Source: an uncultured Prevotellaceae bacterium
GTDB taxonomy: Bacteria > Bacteroidota > Bacteroidia > Bacteroidales > Bacteroidaceae
Direction: 5' to 3'
Length of the DNA: 64,000 nt
Assembly: GCA_947167515.1 (NCBI GenBank)
Contig: CAMVIM010000011.1
Location: forward strand, 43,175-107,174
Shown one piece after another: positions 32,490 to 41,620 of this stretch (position 1 is the stretch's first letter; every line of letters begins with the position of its first letter). The position numbers were made by a program, and so were the translations under genes. Below the pieces are notes generated by a model, which worked only from the letters and a program-made list of their open reading frames with translations, had not been told where the DNA came from and searched no databases.

Positions 32490-35003
32490 ATGTTACCTTT
32501 GAATAACAATCAAACGGTGAATGCTGGTTATCAGCCAGCAGGGGCAAGCCCGGCTTCTGCCGCACCCAAGGTCGTGGGACCTTCTACCTATGCAAAAGTG
32601 TTGGACATGTTGACCGTTTTTGCCTCGAAGTGGTATTGGTTCATCCTATGTATAGCTTTGGGTTTGGCTGGTTCTTATATCTACTTGCAGGTGACTCCAC
32701 CCGTCTATACAAGGGAGGCTTCCATGTTGATTAAGAATGATTTCCAGTCCTCATCGTCTGGTTCAGGCGGCATGGCTGGCATGAATATGTTTGGCGGAAA
32801 TGTGGATGTGAATAATGAGCTGTTTACTTTACAGTCTCCCAATATCGCTGAAGCCACAGTTCGTGCTCTGCATCTGGAGGTGAATTGTTATGCCCAGGGA
32901 CGTTTCCACGAAGTTGCTGTATATGGGACATCCCTTCCCATAAGGATTATGCCCTTGGATTTGAACGATAACGAATCTGCTGAGTTCAACTGTGATTTGC
33001 GACCAGATGGCACATTTGTGCTGAGCAATTTCAAACGAGGCGGAATCAGCAAGTCTGGTACATTGTTAGGTCGCGTAGGCAAGACGTTTCAGACACCTAT
33101 TGGCAAGGTGACTGTGGAGAAATCTGACAACTATGTGCCCCAAGAACTCCCGTTGAGAGTGGAACGCACCGCTATTCAGACTGCGGTGAACAGGATTGCT
33201 TCGAATTTGAGCGTGAGTGCCGTGAGCGAGATGTCCACCATTATCAAGCTCTCCTATAATGATGTGAGTCCTCAACGTGCAGAGGATATTCTATCCACCC
33301 TCATCACCGTGTATAATGCACAGTGGGTAGAGGATTGTAATCGCCGTTCTGTTTCCACTTCGGAGTTTATCGGAGAACGTCTGGCGGTGATTGAGGATGA
33401 ACTGGGCTCTGTAGAAAATGACATCTCCGAATTTAAGGCAGCCAACCTGATTCCTGCCAGTAGCAATGATGTGGCAGACATTTATGTGTCGCAAGCCACC
33501 TCGGCTTCGGCACAATCAACGGAATTGAACAATCAGTTGCAGATGGCACGTTACGTGCGCGGTTATCTGACCAATCCGAACAATAAGTTCACGCTGATTC
33601 CTGCCAATCAGGGTGTGAATAGCCCTAATATCAGTAGTCAGATAGCTGAATATAACACGTTGCTGCTTTCGAGAAACAATCTTTTGAGTGCCAGTTCAAT
33701 GCAGAACCCGCTTATTCAGGAGAAAGACCTACAACTGGACGAACTTCGCAATGCACTCATAGCATCGGTGGATAACCACATTGCTTCCTTGAACGTGGCA
33801 CTGCATTCGGCAATGAGTCTGCAAGGACAGGCCAACCGGAAGATTGCCTCTTCACCCGGTCAGTCGAAGTACTTGCAGAATGTGGAACGTCAGCAGAAGG
33901 TGAAGGAGAATCTTTACCTCTACCTCTTGCAGAGGCGTGAGGAAAATGCACTTTCCCAGGCATTCACGGCTTACAATAACCGTGTCATCAATTCACCGAC
34001 AGGTTCCAATGTCCCGACATCGCCCGTTCCCGCAATGATTTGGGGAATTGGCGGAATTTTGGGATTGGCAGTACCTGGTTTGATTATCTTCTTGATGGAG
34101 GCTATCAATAATAAGGTGCGTGGACGTAAGGACCTCAATGAGTTGTCTATTCCATTCCTTGGAGAAATCCCGCAGCATCGTCATCATCGCACATTCAAAG
34201 AGAAGCTGGTCGGTCCTTGGAAGAACTTGTGGGAGAAGATTATGGTGGGCTTGAGACTGGGTGAGGTAAAGGAGGATAAGACGTTGCATATCTTGGTGAA
34301 GGATCATTCGCGAAACGTCATCAATGAAGCGTTCCGTGTCATCCGTACCAACATCGAGTTCATGACAGCCAAGAACACTCGAGGTAAGGTGATTATGCTG
34401 ACATCCTTCAATCCAAACTCAGGTAAGACCTTCGTGGTAACCAACCTTATCACATCATTTGCCATCAAGAAAAAGCGAGTTGTGGCTATCGACCTTGACC
34501 TTCGTAAGGCATCGCTTTCAGCTATGGTGGACAAGCCGAAGATTGGTATTGCCGATTATTTGTCGGGCGTGACGGATAGCTTTGACGATATTGTGGTGCG
34601 TGACGCCACCCATGAATATCTGGATGTGGTGCCAGTCGGAACGATTCCACCGAATCCAACGGAGTTGCTTTTCGATGATCGCCTGCCTCAATTAATAGAT
34701 GAGTTGCGTAGTCAATATTCGTACATCATCCTTGACTGTCCGCCAGTGGAAATTGTGGCCGATGCTACGATTGTAGGTCGATGTGTTGACACGACACTTT
34801 TCATTATTCGTGCAGAAATGTTGGATCGTTCTCTGTTGCCTGACATCCAGAAGTATTACGAAGAAAACCGCCTGCCTAAGATGTCTGTCATTCTGAATGG
34901 CACGAAGGAAGGCTTCTCCTATTACGGCTATAATCGTTATGGCGCCCGGTATGGTTATTATGGTGGTTCTGGCTACGGTGGTTATACCAAGGATGATGAT
35001 TAG
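32490..35003 (+). CDS. Wzc-like polysaccharide co-polymerase / tyrosine kinase
   Basis: An 837-residue inner-membrane protein: TM1 (about 45-65), Wzz-like periplasmic domain with long helices, TM2 (about 510-535) and a cytoplasmic BY-kinase (about 600-815). Kinase motifs are Walker A NPNSGKT, Walker A' VVAIDLDLRKASL and Walker B YIILDCPPVEI. The C-terminus is a tyrosine cluster (YYGYNRYGARYGYYGGSGY) that is the usual autophosphorylation site. The cycle of phosphorylation controls chain length and export. Family length is 700-830 residues, so it is complete. Confidence 0.93.
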   Translation: MLPLNNNQTVNAGYQPAGASPASAAPKVVGPSTYAKVLDMLTVFASKWYWFILCIALGLAGSYIYLQVTPPVYTREASMLIKNDFQSSSSGSGGMAGMNMFGGNVDVNNELFTLQSPNIAEATVRALHLEVNCYAQGRFHEVAVYGTSLPIRIMPLDLNDNESAEFNCDLRPDGTFVLSNFKRGGISKSGTLLGRVGKTFQTPIGKVTVEKSDNYVPQELPLRVERTAIQTAVNRIASNLSVSAVSEMSTIIKLSYNDVSPQRAEDILSTLITVYNAQWVEDCNRRSVSTSEFIGERLAVIEDELGSVENDISEFKAANLIPASSNDVADIYVSQATSASAQSTELNNQLQMARYVRGYLTNPNNKFTLIPANQGVNSPNISSQIAEYNTLLLSRNNLLSASSMQNPLIQEKDLQLDELRNALIASVDNHIASLNVALHSAMSLQGQANRKIASSPGQSKYLQNVERQQKVKENLYLYLLQRREENALSQAFTAYNNRVINSPTGSNVPTSPVPAMIWGIGGILGLAVPGLIIFLMEAINNKVRGRKDLNELSIPFLGEIPQHRHHRTFKEKLVGPWKNLWEKIMVGLRLGEVKEDKTLHILVKDHSRNVINEAFRVIRTNIEFMTAKNTRGKVIMLTSFNPNSGKTFVVTNLITSFAIKKKRVVAIDLDLRKASLSAMVDKPKIGIADYLSGVTDSFDDIVVRDATHEYLDVVPVGTIPPNPTELLFDDRLPQLIDELRSQYSYIILDCPPVEIVADATIVGRCVDTTLFIIRAEMLDRSLLPDIQKYYEENRLPKMSVILNGTKEGFSYYGYNRYGARYGYYGGSGYGGYTKDDD

Positions 35004-35054
35004 GAAGAAAAAATAGTGAAAATTAGTAGAAAGATTATAATACACAGATAAAAT

Positions 35055-36167
35055 ATGGCTATGAGTAATTCAAAACGCAAAGTACTCTTTCTGGTGGAAT
35101 CACTTGAGGGAGGTGATGCTGCGAAAGCACTCTCCACATTGGTGCAGTATATTGACAAAACTAAGTTTGACGTGACAGTCTGTTCGATTAATAGTGGAGG
35201 AAAGTATGAGTCTGTCATCAGGGAGAATGTGAACTATAAGACAGTTCTTACCGAGTCCAGTGGCATGAAGCGCAAGATGGTGTATAAGAATCTGCCTCTT
35301 TCGTTGGTGTACAAACTCTACATACCACAAGGCTACGATGTGGAGGTCGCCTGCACAGAAGGTTTCGTGACCAAGTTGCTGAGCCATGCTGGTGGAAAGA
35401 GTAAAAAGTATGCATGGGTGCATACAGACCTCTATAGAAACCACTGGACAAAAGAGGTTTATAGTGACTTGAAAGAAGAAACTTCGGCTTATAATCACTA
35501 TGACAAGGTTGTATGTGTAGCAAATATTTTGCGAGAGGCCTTTATAAAGAGGTTCCCAGATGTGAAGCAACCAGTGGATGTTATATACGATCCTGTCGAT
35601 TCATTATCAGTTCGTCTGAAATCGTTGAATGCCACCAATGACGCAGAGGCTAAGGTGGGCATGAGACTTGTTACGCAGGGACGCCTTGAAGCCCAAAACG
35701 ACTATGGTCGTCTATTGAGAGCGATGAAGCGTCTGGTTGGAGAAGGGTATGACATTGGCCTTTGGATGTTTGGCGATGGTTCAGAGCAAGGTATTCTTGA
35801 CCATTACGTCAGGGAAAATGGCCTTCAAGAGCGTGTTAAACTCTTTGGTCCTCACCCCAATCCCTACCGTTACATGGTGAAGGGTGACCTCTTTGTATGT
35901 ACCTCCTATAGTACGCACGTCATCAATGCCCTCATTCTGGGTTTGCCCGTTCTGGCAGGCGAATGCCCCGAACTCCGGGAACTTCTGAAGAATGGCGAAT
36001 CCGCCTTCTTCACGGATAATAACGAGACAGGCCTTTATGATGGTATCAAGAAATTCCTCGATGACCCAGCCCTCCTCAAGCAATATAAACAAAAAGGCGA
36101 AGCTCGCGGTTGGGACTTCGACATCGAGGCATTGATGGTTCCGATAGAGAATTTGTTGGGAGCATAG
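35055..36167 (+). CDS. GT4-like glycosyltransferase
   Basis: A 370-residue GT-B enzyme. The N-terminal domain (KVLFLVESLEGGDAAKALSTLVQYID) and C-terminal domain (MRLVTQGRLEAQNDYGRLLRAMKRL, KLFGPHPNPYRYMVKGDLFVCTS, LILGLPVLAGECPELRELL) match GT4. The usual Gly-Gly-Ala-Glu of the acceptor loop is changed to GGDAAKA, and the 'RSEG' loop before the E-x7-E motif is replaced by CTSYSTHVINALI, so the first catalytic Glu appears to be missing. It is closely related to the gene at 38,299, suggesting duplication. Activity may be altered or lost. Confidence 0.85.
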   Translation: MAMSNSKRKVLFLVESLEGGDAAKALSTLVQYIDKTKFDVTVCSINSGGKYESVIRENVNYKTVLTESSGMKRKMVYKNLPLSLVYKLYIPQGYDVEVACTEGFVTKLLSHAGGKSKKYAWVHTDLYRNHWTKEVYSDLKEETSAYNHYDKVVCVANILREAFIKRFPDVKQPVDVIYDPVDSLSVRLKSLNATNDAEAKVGMRLVTQGRLEAQNDYGRLLRAMKRLVGEGYDIGLWMFGDGSEQGILDHYVRENGLQERVKLFGPHPNPYRYMVKGDLFVCTSYSTHVINALILGLPVLAGECPELRELLKNGESAFFTDNNETGLYDGIKKFLDDPALLKQYKQKGEARGWDFDIEALMVPIENLLGA

Positions 36168-36246
36168 TTGTGAATCTGTAATACAGCTATTTAACAAGAC
36201 AACATTTTTCCTCTTGTCTGTTTAATAAAATGGTTGGTAAATAAAC

Positions 36247-36774
36247 ATGATGCCTTTTTGTGTTGTTGTCATTGCCATCGTGTTGATATTCCTTTCCATG
36301 GATGCATTGCTGCAAGATGTGTTTCCTGCCCATGCTTATGATGTTGAAAAGGATTTACCTTTGGGTGTATATGATTGGAGTCGAGGTATAAGATGGTATA
36401 TTTAGGGTTTAATAGAAACGGCTGATATAAGCGGGAACGATGTTCGTATCCTTCCTCTTGCCAATGCTTTATTGCCTCATCAGCGTCAAGATGCTGGATT
36501 TAGTCGTTTTTTTAACTTACATGAAAGGATGGAATCATCGGGAACGGTACTGGTGGGTATACTTTTTGTGTCTGCTTATTGTATTACTCATGATAAAATA
36601 TTCTTGGATGCGGCTTTACGAGTAGAAAAATCGCTGATGAAAGCAATCCGACGTAACGGCGCTTTAGATTATTGTCAGGGGGATACTTATGGAATAGGCT
36701 ATTATTCGCAGATATTCTCCGTCATGTCATTTGCCCAGGGGGTAGCTTTGAGATTTTTCAAAGAAATAGATTAA
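36247..36774 (+). pseudogene. Decayed GH88/GH105-like hydrolase fragment
   Basis: One reading frame from ATG 36,247 to the stop at 36,774 stays open except for a TAG at 36,403-36,405. Before it: AHAYDVEKDLPLGVYDWSRGIRWYI; after it: GLIETADISGNDVRILPLANALLPHQ, then ERMESSGTVLVGILFVSAY and DYCQGDTYGIGYYSQIFSVMSFAQGVALRFF. These are C-terminal parts of an (alpha/alpha)6 hydrolase of the GH88/GH105 type; the N-terminal half is missing. A single nonsense change, probably Leu to TAG, plus truncation indicates recent decay. An ORF restarting near 36,472 would not restore function. Confidence 0.75.
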
Positions 36775-36781
36775 TACACGG

Positions 36782-38302
36782 ATGAGAACACTTAATTCGG
36801 CAAAGAATCTGGCGTCAAGCTTGGGTATTACTCTCATCATGACCTTATTGGGTTTTTTCACCAGAAAGGTCTTTGTGGACAATGTGGGTGTGGATTATCT
36901 TGGCTTGAACGGTCTCTTGCATAATATATTGGGCATTATGACCCTGCTGGAGGGGGGCTTCGCTACCAGTGTCGTATATAACATGTATAAGCCCCTTGCC
37001 GAAGATGACCGCCCCAAGATATTGGCTCTTCTTCAGTTATATCGTAAGGTCTATCGCTATATTGCTCTTGGTATTATCGCTTTTGCACTTTGTTTGTACC
37101 CTTTCATCGATTTTTTTATCAAAGATGGTGAGAATTTGGAATATATATCCATTGTTTATTTTATTTTCTTGTTCAATTCGGTGGTGGGTTATTTTACAGC
37201 ATACAAATGGTCTATCATTAATGCCAGCCAGCAGAATTATAAACTTACGGCAATCAATCTTACATATCAAGTCGGGCTGAATCTCACGAAATTGGCAATT
37301 TTGTATTATACCAAAAACTATATTCTCTATCTTGTTGTGGAGGCGATGTTCGGTTTGGGACTAAACTATGCAATAGTATGGAAGGCAAATCAACTTTTTC
37401 CTTATCTTAAGACGAAAGAAAAGTATAGATTGGATGCTGTCACAAAGTCCAATATAATCACTAACATGAAAGCACTCTTCGTGAATAAACTGGGAGGATA
37501 TTTCATGCATAGCACAGATAATATCATTATTTCTGCGTTCGTGGGTGTTGCCAGCATTGGTTTGTATTCCAACTATACATTAATAACCGGAACAATCCGT
37601 AGCATTGTTAACCAAGCATTGAATAGTTTCTCTGAAAGCGTAGGGAACCTGATTGCTTCGGAATCGGCAGATAAAGTGTATGAGGTATTCCAAACCACTT
37701 TTTTTGTTAATTTTTTATTGGCATCCATCCCTGTCATAATTCTTCACAACACTATCACACCTTTTATTTCATGGTGGTTAGGTGAAAAATACCTTTTAGG
37801 ATATATAACACTATGTGTGATTTTGTTTAATTTCTATATCGATGTAATGCGAAGTACTGCTATGACTTTTAAGGTTAAAGCTGGGATTTTTTTGCAAGAT
37901 CGTTTTACACCATTATTTCAAGGTCTCATAAACTTAATTCTTTCATATGTTTTCGTCCAATATTGGGGATTGGTGGGTGTTTTGTTTGCTACATCAATCA
38001 GCATTCTTTCGATAGGTTTCTGGCAGTTTCCGAGGCTTTGCTATAAGTATGTGTTCCATCAGCCATTATGGAAGTACTTTAGCAAGTATGTTCTCTATTC
38101 AGTGGTAGCGTGTGTGGCTTGGAGCGCATCTGTATATTTGTGTAGCCTTTGTCTTGTGGAGAACTCTTTGATACAAGCGTTGAGTAATGGTCTTATATCT
38201 ATGGTGACGATTCTTGTTATCTATTATGTATCTTTTTATAAAACTCGGCAATATTCCTATCTACAGACTTATGTGTATCAAATACTTCCTCGTAGAAAAT
38301 GA
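36782..38302 (+). CDS. Wzx-like oligosaccharide flippase
   Basis: A 506-residue polytopic membrane protein with about 12-14 TM helices, of the polysaccharide biosynthesis (MOP/PST) family. The start RTLNSAKNLASSLGITLIMTLLGFFTRKVFVDNVGVDYLGLNGLL is typical of Bacteroidetes Wzx proteins. It moves undecaprenyl-linked repeat units to the periplasm. Its stop overlaps the start of the next glycosyltransferase (ATGA). Low GC compared with the flanks is usual for repeat-unit genes. Confidence 0.9.
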   Translation: MRTLNSAKNLASSLGITLIMTLLGFFTRKVFVDNVGVDYLGLNGLLHNILGIMTLLEGGFATSVVYNMYKPLAEDDRPKILALLQLYRKVYRYIALGIIAFALCLYPFIDFFIKDGENLEYISIVYFIFLFNSVVGYFTAYKWSIINASQQNYKLTAINLTYQVGLNLTKLAILYYTKNYILYLVVEAMFGLGLNYAIVWKANQLFPYLKTKEKYRLDAVTKSNIITNMKALFVNKLGGYFMHSTDNIIISAFVGVASIGLYSNYTLITGTIRSIVNQALNSFSESVGNLIASESADKVYEVFQTTFFVNFLLASIPVIILHNTITPFISWWLGEKYLLGYITLCVILFNFYIDVMRSTAMTFKVKAGIFLQDRFTPLFQGLINLILSYVFVQYWGLVGVLFATSISILSIGFWQFPRLCYKYVFHQPLWKYFSKYVLYSVVACVAWSASVYLCSLCLVENSLIQALSNGLISMVTILVIYYVSFYKTRQYSYLQTYVYQILPRRK

Positions 38303-39438
38303 TAAAATGTAAAGTTCTTTTTCTCATTGAGTCTTTTGCAGGGGGAGGGGCAGAAAGGGTGTTGACCACCTTGGTTCAGCATATTAACAAGGAGAAGTTT
38401 GATGTGACAGTATGTGCGATAAGTGGTGGTGGAAAGTATGAGGATGTTGTACGGGAGAATGTGAAATATTATGCTATTTTGAATGAACCTGTAGATAAGA
38501 ATCGTCTTAGCATACTGTGGTATAAAGTCAAGCATCATTTGGTTTATCAATGGTTGCCATTATCTTTGGTGTATCGATGGCTTGTCCCCCAAGGTAATGA
38601 CGTGGAGGTGGCATATGTTGAGGGTTTCACAACGAAACTGTTGAGTCATTCAGTCAACAAGAAGGCGAGAAAGTATGCATGGGTGCATTGTAATATGCAG
38701 ATGGATCATTGGACTACTTCTGTGTATGCATCACTTGATGAAGAGGTTAATGCATATAACAAGTATGATAAAGTGTTTTGTGTCTCAAACACAGCGGTGA
38801 AGGGATTTGAGAAGACCATTATTGGGGTGAGAGTTAAAAGAGGCACCTTGTATAATCCAATAAATTCACAAGAGATCAGGAATATGGCATCAGAAGGAAC
38901 GCGTGTGGAACATGTACGACCGCTTCTCGTGACTGTTGGTCGTTTGGAACATCAGAAAGGATATGATCGTTTGGTGCGGATTGCCAAACATCTGGTGGAT
39001 GATGGGTTTAAGTTTGAACTCTGGATATTGGGTGTTGGTTCTCAGGAGGCAGATTTGAAACAATATATTCAGGAGAACCATCTTGAAGAATGTGTGAAAT
39101 TGTTGGGATTCCATACCAATCCTTATAAATATATTGTACAAGGCGACCTTTTTGTCTGTTCTTCTCGGAGTGAAGGCTATAGTACCGCTGTAACCGAAGC
39201 GCTCATCTTAGGGCTTCCCGTGATAACCACGGATTGTAGTGGTATGGCTGAATTGTTGAAGGATGGCGAGTGTGGTATAATCACGGAGAATGATGAAGGG
39301 GCGTTGTATGAGGGAGTGAAACGCTTATTGAAAGACGCAGTATTATTAGAACATTATAGAGAAAAGGCTGTTGAACGAGGCAACGATTTCACTATCGAAA
39401 GTTTGATGAAACCGATTGAAAATATTCTTCTGGGATGA
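38299..39438 (+). CDS. GT4 glycosyltransferase
   Basis: A 379-residue retaining GT-B glycosyltransferase. Acceptor loop GGGAERVLTTLVQHINK near residue 15; donor domain with VTVGRLEHQKGYDRLVRIAKHL, KLLGFHTNPYKYIVQGDLFVCSSRSEGYSTAVTEALILGLPVITTDCSGMAELL, giving a complete E-x7-E-type site. It is related along its length to the 35,055 gene and in its first half to the 39,435 gene. It is coupled by four-base overlaps to both neighbours. Confidence 0.93.
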   Translation: MIKCKVLFLIESFAGGGAERVLTTLVQHINKEKFDVTVCAISGGGKYEDVVRENVKYYAILNEPVDKNRLSILWYKVKHHLVYQWLPLSLVYRWLVPQGNDVEVAYVEGFTTKLLSHSVNKKARKYAWVHCNMQMDHWTTSVYASLDEEVNAYNKYDKVFCVSNTAVKGFEKTIIGVRVKRGTLYNPINSQEIRNMASEGTRVEHVRPLLVTVGRLEHQKGYDRLVRIAKHLVDDGFKFELWILGVGSQEADLKQYIQENHLEECVKLLGFHTNPYKYIVQGDLFVCSSRSEGYSTAVTEALILGLPVITTDCSGMAELLKDGECGIITENDEGALYEGVKRLLKDAVLLEHYREKAVERGNDFTIESLMKPIENILLG

Positions 39439-40007
39439 AAAGACGGGTTGTGTTTTTAATCAATTCCTTGTATGGCGGAGGAGCGGAGAAGGTGCTTCAA
39501 ACATTGTTGAAGCATATAGATAAGACTAAGTTTGATGTAACATTATATTCACTGCACAGGGGTGTCTTGAATGAGCAATATCCTTCTGATATCAATTTTC
39601 GATATGTTTATGGACATGGGAAGATTTGTGATTATTTTAAAACATTTATTTATAAGTTTTTTCCTCCGTCACTATTTTATCGTTTGTTTATTTATGGGGA
39701 ATATGATACAGAGGTGGCGTTTATAGAGGGTTATTCTACACGTATTATAAGCGGTTCTACTAACAGGAAATCTAAAAAGATAGCATGGGTGCATATTGAC
39801 TTGGAAAACAATCATTGGACGGATATCGCATATAAGAGTAGGGAAGAAGAGCTAGAATGTTATAAGAGATTTGATTGTGTGATAGCTGTTTCGGAAACAG
39901 TTCGAAAGGCTAATGAGAGATTGTTCCCACATCTGAAAAAATCCATGTGTTTATATAATCCTATTGATTCACAGGAAATCATCCAGAAGTCAAAAGATGT
40001 ATCATAG
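39435..40007 (+). pseudogene. Half-length GT4 glycosyltransferase (N-terminal domain only)
   Basis: 190 residues align with the first half of the upstream glycosyltransferase: GGGAEKVLQTLLKHIDKTKFDVT, EVAFIEGYSTRII, AWVHIDLENNHWTD and CLYNPIDSQEI. The protein ends at SKDVS exactly where the donor-binding domain (VGRLEHQKG... in the neighbour) should begin, and the next gene starts 12 bp later. The C-terminal domain has been deleted. It is probably inactive, though a two-polypeptide transferase is conceivable. Its start overlaps the upstream stop (ATGA). Confidence 0.75.
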
Positions 40008-40019
40008 AAGGATAACGAT

Positions 40020-40592
40020 ATGTTTGCTAGATTGTATTTATTGATTCGTGCGTTTATTCGTCATAAGATATTGCATATAGATGACCGTAGCCAATTGGAA
40101 ATAGCCATCTCTAATGGATTGAAGATTGGCAAGGATTGTGATATTCAGTTTGAGAGTATTATAGATTGGAGTCATTGCTGGTTGATAGAGATAGGCGATC
40201 GTGTTACGTTTGCCCCGAGGGTGCATATCTTGGCACATGATGCTTCTACAAAACGTCCGTTAGGCTATACGGCATTGGGGAGGGTGAAGATTGGTAGTGA
40301 TGTTTTTATTGGGGCAGGAACTATCGTATTGCCAAATGTGACAATTGGGGATAATGTTGTAATAGGGGCAGGCAGTGTGGTGAGTAGAAGTATTCCGACT
40401 AATTCTGTTGCAGTTGGATGTCCTGCTCGTGTGATATGTACGTATGATGAATATGTTTCTAAACGGAAAAGCCAGATGATGGAGAGTCCTTGTTATGATT
40501 GGTCTTATACTTTAGGTGGTGGCATAACGCAGGAAAAGAAAAATGAAATGAAGGCGGCTTTTGATAAATGTGGTATTGGGTTTGTTGAATGA
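40020..40592 (+). CDS. Hexapeptide-repeat O-acetyltransferase
   Basis: A 190-residue left-handed beta-helix acyltransferase. Hexapeptide turns such as IGKDCDIQ, IGDRVTFAPRVHILAHDAST, VKIGSDVFIGAGTIVLPNVTIGDNVVIGAGSVVSRSI and VAVGCPARVI match the WbbJ/NodL/maltose acetyltransferase group, with the likely catalytic His in LAHDAS. It would add acetyl groups to a capsule sugar from acetyl-CoA. A helical C-terminal tail of about 40 residues follows. Confidence 0.9.
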   Translation: MFARLYLLIRAFIRHKILHIDDRSQLEIAISNGLKIGKDCDIQFESIIDWSHCWLIEIGDRVTFAPRVHILAHDASTKRPLGYTALGRVKIGSDVFIGAGTIVLPNVTIGDNVVIGAGSVVSRSIPTNSVAVGCPARVICTYDEYVSKRKSQMMESPCYDWSYTLGGGITQEKKNEMKAAFDKCGIGFVE

Positions 40593-40617
40593 GACCAAAA
40601 GAATATAGTAGTTAAAT

Positions 40618-41610
40618 ATGGATGCAAAAACTAAGGTGGATAAATTGTGTCACCAAATACAATCTCAATTGTCTTCTCTTGTGGGGGCGACGGTTGCGTT
40701 GTTTGGACTTCCATGTCATGGGAATATTGGAGATACATATATAGCATTGGGTGAATTGTCTTTTTTGAAGTCTGTCGGAGCTAAGATAATTTATAAGAAA
40801 ATGCTCATAGATTCAACGCCTTTGCCCAAGTTGCCAGTTGATTGTATAATCCTATTGCAAGGTGGCGGAGATTTTGGCGATGTGTGGCGTGGTATACAAG
40901 AATGTCGTTTGGCTGTGTTGGAGAAATACAAATATCATAAGATAGTTATATTCCCCCAATCAGTTTTCTATGCGGATGAACTTCTATTAAAGAAGGATGC
41001 TGCAGTGTTGAATGAATGCAGAGATTTGACTATTTGTGCTCGTGATCAATACTCGTTTGGTGTTTTGAAAAAATATTTTTCTAACAATATTCTCCTTGTT
41101 CCTGATATGGCCTTTTTCATGCCTCGGTCTTTTTTGCTGAAGGCATGTAGGCCTGTGACACATGAGAGATTATTTCTGAAACGTATTGACAAAGAAGCTT
41201 CTTCCAATCAAGATTGTTTGTATAAATCCCAAATTGATAGTGATAAAGATAATTGGACTATTTCTGATTGGCCAACGATTCGTAATGATATATTATGTTT
41301 GCGATGGAATCTAAGAATGGTAGGATGGACGGATGCGCTTTTATTGCGTAAGTTGTATAAAGTCGCATCAATCCTGAGGTGGTTGACGATTGCTCATATG
41401 TTATATATTGTATATCCGATTGTGGCCAAAGCGGGGATTCACTTTCTTTCATCATACAAGGAACTATATTTGACTCGTTTACATTCCGCTATTTTAGCAG
41501 TCTTGTTGGGGAGGAAGTGCGTGATTTTGGATAATTCTTATCATAAAAATCGTAATTTTTTTGAGACATGGCTGTATGATCTTGATTCGGCTTGTTTTCA
41601 GGACCAATAA
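40618..41610 (+). CDS. Polysaccharide pyruvyl transferase
   Basis: A 330-residue member of the pyruvyl transferase (CsaB/WcaK/ExoV) family with GT-B-like fold. Seen: FGLPCHGNIGDTYIALGELSFLKSVGAKIIYKK (residues about 24-57), LLQGGGDFGDVWRG, KIVIFPQSVFYAD and RLHSAILAVLLGRKCVILDN. It would add a pyruvate ketal from phosphoenolpyruvate to a sugar, giving the polysaccharide negative charge. Its end is 10 bp before the next gene's chosen ATG. Confidence 0.9.
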   Translation: MDAKTKVDKLCHQIQSQLSSLVGATVALFGLPCHGNIGDTYIALGELSFLKSVGAKIIYKKMLIDSTPLPKLPVDCIILLQGGGDFGDVWRGIQECRLAVLEKYKYHKIVIFPQSVFYADELLLKKDAAVLNECRDLTICARDQYSFGVLKKYFSNNILLVPDMAFFMPRSFLLKACRPVTHERLFLKRIDKEASSNQDCLYKSQIDSDKDNWTISDWPTIRNDILCLRWNLRMVGWTDALLLRKLYKVASILRWLTIAHMLYIVYPIVAKAGIHFLSSYKELYLTRLHSAILAVLLGRKCVILDNSYHKNRNFFETWLYDLDSACFQDQ

Positions 41611-41620
41611 AAACTATGTA

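Noticed and set aside
36192..36223. Hairpin after the 35,055 glycosyltransferase gene as a terminator
   Set aside because: The stem is bulged and followed by TAATAAAA rather than a T-run, so support is too weak to list.
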